In this document: one piece after another, positions 5,402-11,164 of the stretch | Layout: each line of letters begins with the position of its first letter | Numbering within the stretch: the first letter of the stretch is position 1 | Origin: Thermoleophilia bacterium | GTDB taxonomy: Bacteria; Actinomycetota; Thermoleophilia; Gaiellales; SKUG01 | NCBI GenBank assembly: GCA_020438525.1 | Contig: JAGQUL010000329.1 | Location: 1,325 to 12,488 of the forward strand | Direction of reading: 5' to 3' | Length of the DNA stretch: 11,164 nucleotides | Translations under genes and position numbers: made by a program | The notes under the pieces: model-generated | What the model was told of the DNA's origin: nothing | The model's input: only the letters and a program-made list of their open reading frames with translations | The model's database searches: none

Positions 5402-6507
5402 GCAGGCAGCAGCTGCGTGTGTCGATCGTCGATCCGGCGTCGTGGTCGCTTGCCTATGACGCGCCGCTCGGTGCGGCGCTCGCGCGCGCCGGGTGCGACG
5501 TGACCCTGCACTGCACGCGCTCGCCGCACGGCGCGGAGGCGATGTCGAGCGCTCCGGGCTTTCGTGTCGAGGAGAGCTTCTACCGCTCCGGCTACGGGCT
5601 CGGCTTCCTGCCACGGCGTGCCGGCCGCGCGATCCAGCACCCGCTCGACCTTGCCAAGCTCACGCGGCGGCTGCGGCGGGATGCCGACGTGGTGATGGTG
5701 CAGTGGTTGCCGGGGCGAGGCATCGATGCGCGGGCGTGGGCGAAGCTGGCGCGCGAGCTGCCGGTGACGTTCACGGCGCACAACGCACAGGAGCGCGACA
5801 ACGCCGCAGACCCTGCGCTGCTCGCCGGGTTCAGCGCGGTGATCGCCCACAGCGAGGGCGGCGCGCGGGTGCTTCGCGAGGCGGGGCTCGGCGAGGTGTG
5901 GCAGATGCGGCTCGGTGCATACACGCAGTATGCGGAGGCCGCGGATCCGCCCGAACCGCCGATTGCGGTGGACGACGACGCGCCGCTCGTGGTGCTGCCG
6001 GGGCTGCTGCGCGACTACAAGGGCGTGGACGTGCTGCTTGCGGCGTGGCCCGCGGTGCGTGCCGAGGTGCCGAACGCGCGGCTGGTGGTGGCAGGCAGGC
6101 CGATGGGGATCGAGCTGCCAACGGGCGACGACGTTCCCGCCGGCGCGACGATCGTGCCGCGCTTCATTGGCGAGGACGAGCTCGGGTGGCTGCTGCGCCG
6201 GGCGCAGGTGTGCTGCCTGCCGTATCGGCGGATCGACATGAGCGGGATCGCGGCGAGCGCGCTCGCCTGCGGCACGCCGCTCGTGCTGAGCGACGTCGGC
6301 GGCTTCGTCGAGTACGTCGGCCGCGGCGGGGTGACGGTTCCGGTCGGCGACCCGGATGCGCTTGCGGCCACGCTCGTGGACGTGCTCACGCACGATGACC
6401 GCCGCCTGCGACTGCAGCAGGAAGCACGCGCCGCGATCGCAGACGTCTACTCGTGGGACGCGATCGCCCGCGAGTACGTGCAGCGCTTCGGCTCGCTTCG
6501 CGGCTGA
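5398..6507 (+). CDS. GT4-type glycosyltransferase with altered ExxxxxxxE motif
   Basis: This 369-residue protein is a second GT-B glycosyltransferase. The N-domain has VSIVDPASWSLAYDAPLGAALARAG near the start and VTFTAHNAQERDN (123-135). The C-domain has GLLRDYKG (202-209), the usual linker-to-C-domain motif, then LVVAGRPMG (229-237), and MSGIAASALACGTPLVLSDVGG (281-302). In that last segment the two glutamates that usually contact the nucleotide sugar are missing: the position before ALACG is Ser, and the upstream position is in the IDM stretch. The rest of the motif (ALACGTPLV) is intact. Its ATG overlaps the previous stop by four bases, so the pair is translationally coupled and probably acts in one pathway, adding successive sugars. 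It is cytoplasmic, with no membrane span. Confidence 0.9.
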   Translation: MSRQQLRVSIVDPASWSLAYDAPLGAALARAGCDVTLHCTRSPHGAEAMSSAPGFRVEESFYRSGYGLGFLPRRAGRAIQHPLDLAKLTRRLRRDADVVMVQWLPGRGIDARAWAKLARELPVTFTAHNAQERDNAADPALLAGFSAVIAHSEGGARVLREAGLGEVWQMRLGAYTQYAEAADPPEPPIAVDDDAPLVVLPGLLRDYKGVDVLLAAWPAVRAEVPNARLVVAGRPMGIELPTGDDVPAGATIVPRFIGEDELGWLLRRAQVCCLPYRRIDMSGIAASALACGTPLVLSDVGGFVEYVGRGGVTVPVGDPDALAATLVDVLTHDDRRLRLQQEARAAIADVYSWDAIAREYVQRFGSLRG

Positions 6508-6652
6508 CCGGACCGGGCCGCACCCACGCGCCCGCCCGTGCCGCCCTGGTGCGATCCTGAACATGTGCAGGGGGCGTGCCGATTCAGCTCGCGACGGGCT
6601 GCCACGCCAGCTCGATTCACTGGTGGACGACAGACCGGGACGAGGAGCAGAC

Positions 6653-6955
6653 ATGTCGATCGACGGCCTGGCGAGCAGCACGCTCGTGGCAACCGGATTC
6701 GCGCTGCCGCTGATGGGCCTCGGCGCGCTGATCCGAGACCGCGACCCCGGACCCGATCACGACCCGAGGGCCGCGCTGCGCTGGTCGGCGCCGCTCGCGA
6801 TCGGTGGGTTCGGGATCGCTGCCGCGATCGTCGGGCTGGGCGGCGTCAGCAGTGCTGCCGACACGCTGTTCGCGGTCGGCGGACTCGCCTGTGGGTTCGG
6901 CGCGATGATCAGCGGCGCTGCGCTCGGGCAGCTGCTGCTCGACGCCCCGTCGTAG
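6653..6955 (+). CDS. small three-span membrane protein, function unknown
   Basis: The 100-residue product has three hydrophobic segments at about 7-27, 45-65 and 70-95, rich in Gly and Ala, with a charged loop RDRDPGPDHDPRAALR (28-43) between the first two. The ATG at 6653 has GAGGAG about 5 bases upstream. A second in-frame ATG at 6563 would add 30 hydrophilic residues but lacks a ribosome binding site. The gene follows the second glycosyltransferase by 145 bp. That gap shows no clear promoter or terminator. It converges on the gene ending at 6957, with only one base between the two stops. I recognise no family. Confidence 0.65.
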   Translation: MSIDGLASSTLVATGFALPLMGLGALIRDRDPGPDHDPRAALRWSAPLAIGGFGIAAAIVGLGGVSSAADTLFAVGGLACGFGAMISGAALGQLLLDAPS

Positions 6956-6956
6956 G

Positions 6957-7412
6957 TCAGCCTTCGCCGGGCGCAACGACGATGTCGGCGCTCGTGCCGG
7001 AGCCGGGCAGGTCGACGCGGTCGACGAGCAGGCTGCGCAGCGTCGCGGCGGCGGCCTCGTCGCTCGTGTGCACGTTCAGCGTGCCGCGGTCGGTGGGCGA
7101 CGTTCCGGGAACGAACGCCACGTCGGTGACACCCTTGGCCTTGCCCAGGTACTTCACGGCTCGATCGGCATCCCACTGCGGCGGCATGCAGCGTTCGAAC
7201 GCGTCGGCGTCGAGCACGAGCTTCACGCCGTCGACCTCGTCGCGCACGAACGTGTCGAACGCCGACATGTCGTGGCCGAAGGAGAACTGCACGTGCAGCT
7301 GGTCGGGACCGTCGGTCCAGAACTCCTTGGCATCGAGCGTGTCGAAGGTGTCGCCGTAGCGGTCGAGCGCGTCGAGCGACGGGGCGGGTGCGGAGACTGT
7401 GGCGAGCTGCAT
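6957..7412 (-). CDS. acidic soluble protein, function unknown
   Basis: The 151-residue protein has no membrane span or signal peptide and is Asp/Glu-rich: DALDRYGDTFDTLDAKEFW (14-32), VRDEVDGVKLVLDADAFE (56-73), then the more basic YLGKAKGVTDVAF (88-100). One cysteine (C75, in ERCMPPQWD) is present. I chose the ATG at 7410-7412, which has GGGAG nine bases upstream. The frame is open further upstream, but that part is arginine-rich and looks non-coding. It lies 148 bp downstream of the S66 peptidase on the same strand and could be read through from that operon, although the gap is long. I recognise no domain. Confidence 0.6.
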   Translation of the reverse strand: MQLATVSAPAPSLDALDRYGDTFDTLDAKEFWTDGPDQLHVQFSFGHDMSAFDTFVRDEVDGVKLVLDADAFERCMPPQWDADRAVKYLGKAKGVTDVAFVPGTSPTDRGTLNVHTSDEAAAATLRSLLVDRVDLPGSGTSADIVVAPGEG

Positions 7413-7560
7413 GGCTGGGTACTCCCGAACGAGTTGTGGCCGGCGCGGATCGATCCGGCACGAGATCGCCGCCAACACTGACCGGCCTCGCGCGTGGGCG
7501 AAACCGATCGGCACGACTGGTGGCCCGCTCGGCCCGCGAGGTGGCCCGGTCCGCGTTGCC

Positions 7561-8604
7561 CTACGCCGGCGCGGTCACGGACTCGGGAAAGGTGATCGCT
7601 CGGGAGTCCGCGTCGACGGTGATCCGACCACCGATCGGCAATGTCCAGATCGGATCGGTGTGGCCGAAGTCGAGACCCGCCACGACGATCAGGTCCTCGC
7701 GTCCCAGCTCCTCGCGAACGACGCGCAGGATCGCCTCGTCGTATTCCTCGTGGCGTGCGGGATCGAGACCGCTTCCACCGGGGCGTCCGAACAGCACCGC
7801 GCGAACGTCCCGCAAACCATCGCTGGCGGCGGCGATCGCGCGCAGCATGCGCGTCACTGCCACCGGTTCGGGCGCTTCCTCGCTGGTTTCGAGCGCGAGC
7901 ACGGCCCCGCGGAGGTCGGGCCAGACGGGCGTGCCTCGCAGCCAGTCGAGCACCTCGATGCATCCGGCGATGCAGCGCCCATCGGCAGTCCCGCGCCCCT
8001 GCAGCCATCGCCAGCCGGTGCACGGTTGCAGCGTGCGCCGACGGCGTTGATTCTCGGGGTCGGCCCAGTCGAGGAATTCCACGGTCCAGCCGTCTGCGTT
8101 CGGTGGCCACGATCCCGGCGGCTCGCCGCCGCACAGCATGCGACGCACGCCCTCGAGCGCGTACGGATGCATGCCTGCGTTCTCCGCGAACCCGGCCATC
8201 ACGGCCGGCCCGTAGAAGCTCACGACCCCGGCGGCGTGGAACGCCATGTGCGTGACCGTGGAGTCGGAGTAGCCGATGAACGGCTTGGGATGCGCTGCGA
8301 TCAACTCGAGATCGAGGTGTGGGAGCAGTCGAATCGAGTCTTCACCGCCGATCGAGGAAACGACTCCGGCGATCGACTTGTCACGGAGCGCGGCATGCAG
8401 GTCCGCGGCACGCAGTTCGGGGTGCGCGTCAAGAAGTTCGTCGGGCGCGCGCGCATGAGGCATCTCGACGACCTCGACGCCAAGCGCCTCGGCAAGCTGG
8501 GCAAGCCCCGCATCGAACCGATGTGGAAACGCATGTGGTGCCGCGCTCGACAGCGACACGACGGCCAGGACGTCGCCCGACGCGATCCGTGCAGGTCGCT
8601 TCAC
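7561..8604 (-). CDS. MccF-like serine carboxypeptidase, peptidase family S66
   Basis: The 347-residue protein matches the length and order of the S66 family (LD-carboxypeptidase/MccF). The nucleophile lies in GYSDST (S113), with E239 in LALETSEE and H315 in LDFGHTDP; MccF uses the same Ser-Glu-His triad in the same order. SSIGGEDSIRLLPHLDLE (83-100) and WRWLQGRGTADGRCIAGCIEVL (198-219) are further family segments. No signal peptide is present, so it is cytoplasmic, which fits MccF-like detoxification of peptidyl or aminoacyl nucleotides, or peptidoglycan recycling, better than periplasmic work. Its GTG at 8602-8604 overlaps the stop of the antitoxin-like gene (GTGA), so its translation is coupled to that gene. 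The triad is certain; the substrate is not. Confidence 0.9.
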   Translation of the reverse strand: MKRPARIASGDVLAVVSLSSAAPHAFPHRFDAGLAQLAEALGVEVVEMPHARAPDELLDAHPELRAADLHAALRDKSIAGVVSSIGGEDSIRLLPHLDLELIAAHPKPFIGYSDSTVTHMAFHAAGVVSFYGPAVMAGFAENAGMHPYALEGVRRMLCGGEPPGSWPPNADGWTVEFLDWADPENQRRRRTLQPCTGWRWLQGRGTADGRCIAGCIEVLDWLRGTPVWPDLRGAVLALETSEEAPEPVAVTRMLRAIAAASDGLRDVRAVLFGRPGGSGLDPARHEEYDEAILRVVREELGREDLIVVAGLDFGHTDPIWTLPIGGRITVDADSRAITFPESVTAPA

Positions 8605-8897
8605 GCCGTTATCCGCTCGATCGCATCGATCTCCTCGCGATTTCGCTCGAGCTCGACCGCCACGTCGTAGTCGGCCTGCATGTTCAGCCAGTAGCGCTCG
8701 CTGAGGCCGAGCGCCTTCGACATGCGCACTGCGGTCTCGGGCGTGATACGCCGCTTTCCATGCACGATCTCGTTGATGCGGCGCGGCGACACGCCGATGA
8801 CCTTGGCCAGGCGGTACTGGGAGATTCCCATGGGCTTGAGAAAGTCCTCGAGCAGCACCTCGCCCGGGAACACTGGGTCATGTGCCGTGTCTGCCAT
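8601..8897 (-). CDS. higA: HigA-type antitoxin, XRE-family helix-turn-helix
   Basis: The 98-residue protein carries the HigA/VapI hallmark PGEVLLEDFLKPMGISQYRLA (11-31), an XRE helix-turn-helix through VIGVSPRRINEIVHGKRRITPETAVRMSKALG (33-64), and the typical YWLNMQADYDVAVE (69-82) after it. HigA proteins neutralise HigB and repress their own promoter. I chose the ATG at 8895-8897, which has GAGGAA upstream within the end of the toxin gene; the toxin stop is 8 nt away. The C-terminus is a charged helix (ELERNREEIDAIERITA). Toxin-first order is usual for higBA. Its stop overlaps the start of the S66 gene, which is not usual for the family. Confidence 0.93.
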   Translation of the reverse strand: MADTAHDPVFPGEVLLEDFLKPMGISQYRLAKVIGVSPRRINEIVHGKRRITPETAVRMSKALGLSERYWLNMQADYDVAVELERNREEIDAIERITA

Positions 8898-8905
8898 CGC
8901 GTTCC

Positions 8906-9190
8906 TCACCTGTGGTAGTCGACCAGCTCGAGATCGGCGGGCCCGGAACGGGTCCATCGGAAACAGATCCGGTACTGGTCGTTCACTCGAATCGAGTACT
9001 GCCCTGCGCGGTCGCCGCTCAACTTCTCAAGCCGGTTTCCCGGCGGCACGCGTAGGTCGTCCAGCCGTTCGGCGACGTTGAGCTGCAGCAGCTTCCGGTG
9101 AGCCTGACGCTGCACGTCGGGTCCGAGCCTCGAAACACGCGTGCGCTCCCAGATTCGCCGAGTGGCTGAATTCGCGAACGATTGGATCAC
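8906..9190 (-). CDS. higB: HigB-type toxin, RelE-superfamily mRNA interferase
   Basis: The 94-residue protein has the family N-terminus (V/M)IQSFAN, the mid-segment VPPGNRLEKLSGDRAGQYSIRV (48-69) and NDQYRICFRW (70-79), and ends LELVDYHR. HigB toxins cleave translated mRNA on the ribosome. I chose the GTG at 9188-9190 because it gives the family N-terminus and sits exactly where a transcript from the adjacent promoter should begin. An in-frame ATG at 9232 would add 14 residues and lie upstream of that promoter. No ribosome binding site precedes the GTG, which is consistent with leaderless translation. The antitoxin follows 8 nt downstream. Confidence 0.92.
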   Translation of the reverse strand: MIQSFANSATRRIWERTRVSRLGPDVQRQAHRKLLQLNVAERLDDLRVPPGNRLEKLSGDRAGQYSIRVNDQYRICFRWTRSGPADLELVDYHR

Positions 9191-9196
9191 GTACGC

Positions 9197-9225
9197 ATGA
9201 TAACGCGCCGCGACAATAACGCCAA
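9197..9225 (-). promoter_or_regulatory. promoter of the higB-higA-S66 operon, apparently leaderless
   Basis: On the minus strand TTGGCG (9220-9225) and TATCAT (9197-9202) are separated by 17 bp; TATCAT matches 5 of 6 consensus bases. The -10 ends 6 nt before the GTG of higB, so transcription should start on or beside that codon. The whole promoter fits into the 49 nt between the upstream stop (9240) and higB. Confidence 0.65.
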
Positions 9226-9239
9226 GTGTCATGCCTGCC

Positions 9240-10244
9240 TCAGCGCCGCAGCAGGCGCTTGAGGCGGCGCTTGCGCGCGACCGAGCGCTCCCATGCGGGG
9301 CTCGAGCGGCGCACGACCGAGCAGGCGTGGGGGCTGCCGCCGAAGCTTCGGAAGAAGCTCTCCACCGGCTTGAGCATCGAGCCCTCGAAGTCGAATCCGG
9401 TGCCACGCTCCATGGCGCGCTCGATGGCGTGGAAGAGCAGCGTGGTCGGCGCGTTGCTGGCGTCGACGCTGGCGATCCGCCCGTTCGCGAGGTTGTAGGT
9501 CAGTCGGTCGTCCCACACGCACAGCCCGGCGCTTGCGAGCTCGCCCTCGGCGGTTCGCACGGCGAGCACCTCGCCTCGCTCGCGCTGGATCGCCGCACGC
9601 GCGACGCGTTCGAGCACGCCTCGCGCCGGCACTCCCTCGATGTCCTGCAGCGCGTACGTCGCCTCGCACGCCGCGAGCAGGTCGTCGATCGTGCCGGGCA
9701 CCACCTCGAGTCCCTCCTTCGCAGCAACCTTGAGGTTGCGGCGCGGGCTGCGACGCAGGCCGGCGCGGACCTCGTCGCTCGACATGCCCGCGGGCAGGCG
9801 CCACGTCGTGCGGGTCGTCTGCGCGTAGCCGTGCCAGTGCAGGGGAGTCCAGTAGTCGAGCTCGGGCATGCACGCCGACTCGACGTGCGCCCACTCGGCG
9901 AGCTGCTCGGCGAGCTGCTCGAGCAGCTTGACCCACTCGTTGTAGCGAACGATCTGCGGCTGCGAATCAGGCAGCTGCGGGCCGAGCCACGGCGTGTACG
10001 GCAGCCCGTGCCCGACGCGGCCGTGGCTGGTGGTGCGGAAGGCAAGCGGCCACGCGGCGAGCACCTGGTCGTCGTCGCCTCGAAGCAGGTTGGGCGTCCA
10101 TGCGTCGGGTGATCCGGTGGCGGCGTCGAGCCACCAGCTCTCGGCGAACACCGAGCGGGTGGCCGAGCGCTCGAGCAGCTGCTCGTAGGGGACGCGCTCG
10201 GCTTCGATGCCGCTCGCAATCGTGGTGTCGGGGGCGATGCCCAT
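9240..10244 (-). CDS. FemAB/GNAT-like acyltransferase
   Basis: The 334-residue protein resembles the FemAB-like acetyltransferase group (two GNAT-fold halves). It has PYTPWLGPQLPD (82-93), RRSPRRNLKVAAKEGLEV (164-181) at the start of the second half, EGELASAGLCVWDDRLTYNLANG (233-255), and the hallmark GFDFEGSMLKPVESFFRSFGG (283-303). Such proteins transfer an acyl or aminoacyl group; many of this branch occur in surface-polysaccharide loci. The C-terminal tail is strongly basic (RSVARKRRLKRLLRR). The ATG at 10242-10244 overlaps the stop of the sulfotransferase by one base (TGATG), so the two are coupled. The product is cytoplasmic. I am sure of the superfamily but not of the substrate. Confidence 0.85.
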   Translation of the reverse strand: MGIAPDTTIASGIEAERVPYEQLLERSATRSVFAESWWLDAATGSPDAWTPNLLRGDDDQVLAAWPLAFRTTSHGRVGHGLPYTPWLGPQLPDSQPQIVRYNEWVKLLEQLAEQLAEWAHVESACMPELDYWTPLHWHGYAQTTRTTWRLPAGMSSDEVRAGLRRSPRRNLKVAAKEGLEVVPGTIDDLLAACEATYALQDIEGVPARGVLERVARAAIQRERGEVLAVRTAEGELASAGLCVWDDRLTYNLANGRIASVDASNAPTTLLFHAIERAMERGTGFDFEGSMLKPVESFFRSFGGSPHACSVVRRSSPAWERSVARKRRLKRLLRR

Positions 10245-11164
10245 CAGCCGCCATCCTCCCCGACCGGGGCGGACTCGGCGGCAGCAAGCGCCGCGTCGAG
10301 CTGCGCGTCGAGGTCGTCCGGCAGGCTGCCGCCGCCGCGACGGTCGAACCGGTCGGGGATCCGGTCGACCGGTCGCGCCGACACCTCCACGCCCTGCCCG
10401 ACCAGCCACTCGTGCGTGCACGCGAGCACGCCGCGGGGGTCGTGGCACAGCTCGTCGTAGCGGATCGTGATCCAGCGCCCTGCGGCGTGCTCGGCCAGGT
10501 CGCGGCGCGCGATTCGCGTCACCTCGCGTGCCTGCCACACGACCTGCTCGGCCGAGCTCGCGCCGCCGGCGATGAGCGCATCCGCCGCGTCGGGGCGGGC
10601 GCTCCACCAGCCATCGAGGTCGCCGCGCCGGACGCGTCCGACCAGCAGCGAGCGCGCGTTCTCGGCAAGCTCGCGTTCGACCAGGACGAACCGCGCCTCC
10701 GGCAGCGCCGCAGCGAGCAGCGGCACGCGCAGCGAATTGAGGGTGTTCTTGAACACGACCGGTGCCGCGCACGCATCCGCGAACGCGCGCACCATGGCCG
10801 CGATGTCGCGGCGAAGCTGCGGTGTCGCGTCGGCCGCGCCCTGCTGGTGGCGATCGCGAGGCAGCAGCCGGTACCAGTACTCGCCGGCTTCCGACGGTCC
10901 CCACTCGCCGTGCGTGTCGCCGTGCACGGAGTCGTAGTCGCTGCCGAGCCGCTCGCTGCGCGCTGGCGCGGCGCGCTCGATCGCAGCGGCGTCGCTGGCA
11001 TGGGCGGCGTGTGCGTTGGCGAGCCAGCCCACGTCGAGTCCTTCCACGAGCAGCTGGTAGCAGAGCGTGGTTCCTGATCGCGGGGCGCCGATGATGAAGA
11101 TCGGCGCGCGGTCGGCGCGCGGCTGCAGGTCCGCGCCGGCGCGCAGCTCCGCACGGTGCCTGGC
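10244..11164 (-). CDS. sulfotransferase, N-terminus truncated by the window edge
   Basis: The frame is open from the right edge to the stop at 10244, giving 306 visible residues. IFIIGAPRSGTT (visible residues 22-33) is the 5'-phosphosulfate loop that binds PAPS. FVLVERELAENARSLL carries an Arg and a Ser eight positions apart, matching the 3'-phosphate motif (R-x7-S), though the usual RDP is RELA here. FKNTLNSLRVPLLAAALPEARFVLVE precedes it as in the family. The enzyme would move a sulfate group from PAPS to a hydroxyl or amino group, plausibly on a glycan. No start codon occurs in frame in the visible part upstream of IFIIG, so the start lies outside the window; the ATG at 11047 would cut off the PAPS loop. 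It is coupled to the FemAB-like gene by a one-base overlap. Confidence 0.88.
   Translation of the reverse strand, partial: ARHRAELRAGADLQPRADRAPIFIIGAPRSGTTLCYQLLVEGLDVGWLANAHAAHASDAAAIERAAPARSERLGSDYDSVHGDTHGEWGPSEAGEYWYRLLPRDRHQQGAADATPQLRRDIAAMVRAFADACAAPVVFKNTLNSLRVPLLAAALPEARFVLVERELAENARSLLVGRVRRGDLDGWWSARPDAADALIAGGASSAEQVVWQAREVTRIARRDLAEHAAGRWITIRYDELCHDPRGVLACTHEWLVGQGVEVSARPVDRIPDRFDRRGGGSLPDDLDAQLDAALAAAESAPVGEDGG

Noticed and set aside
3896..5614. Long open frame (572 codons) on the minus strand opposite the first glycosyltransferase
   Set aside because: It is antisense to a gene with clear family motifs, starts without a ribosome binding site, and its His/Arg/Glu-rich product is what GC-rich antisense frames give.
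5095..6681. 528-codon minus-strand frame across both glycosyltransferases
   Set aside because: It is antisense to two recognised genes, with a composition dominated by Arg, His and Ala and no domain pattern.
7519..7548. Direct repeat GGTGGCCCG (7519-7527 and 7540-7548) after the S66 gene
   Set aside because: Only 9 bp in very GC-rich DNA, with no partner structure; likely chance.
7399..8670. 423-codon plus-strand frame opposite the S66 peptidase
   Set aside because: It is opposite a gene with an intact catalytic triad; no start with a ribosome binding site and no motif.
1..11164. Insertion sequence, integrase or attachment site
   Set aside because: No transposase or recombinase motif and no long terminal repeats are visible, although the toxin-antitoxin module would fit an acquired region.

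Overview
The window is very GC-rich bacterial DNA with dense coding, strong GC bias at third codon positions, frequent GTG starts and at least one gene that looks leaderless. With the four-cysteine L33 and a SecE that has a single membrane span, this points to an actinobacterium. Thermoleophilia or a related deep lineage is my guess from the overall look, and I hold it weakly.

Layout. Positions 1-1131 (minus strand) carry the conserved transcription/translation block rpmG-secE-nusG-rplK, read right to left; rplK runs off the left edge. Positions 1132-3969 are sparse: a 61-residue zinc-knuckle protein (minus) with a good promoter and a 5'-leader hairpin, a short-repeat region, and then two divergent single-span membrane proteins of unknown function. 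Their shared 303-bp control region holds a 12-bp palindrome and an 11-bp inverted repeat. Positions 4067-6507 (plus) hold two overlapping GT4-type glycosyltransferases, followed at 6653 by a small three-span membrane protein. At 6957-7412 (minus) an unrecognised acidic protein converges on it.

Positions 7561-9190 (minus) form a compact operon. A leaderless promoter drives a HigB-type toxin, then a HigA-type antitoxin, then a MccF-like S66 serine carboxypeptidase whose GTG start overlaps the antitoxin stop (GTGA). Positions 9240-11164 (minus) hold a FemAB/GNAT-like transferase and a sulfotransferase truncated by the right edge, coupled by TGATG.

How the genes fit together: the two glycosyltransferases, the sulfotransferase and the FemAB-like protein suggest an accessory surface-polysaccharide locus beside the housekeeping ribosomal/secretion block. 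The toxin-antitoxin-peptidase operon sits inside it. The most interesting items are the three-gene higBA-S66 operon with its leaderless promoter, and the divergent membrane-protein pair, one member of which carries a FliH-like AxxxG(xxxG)nxxxA helix.
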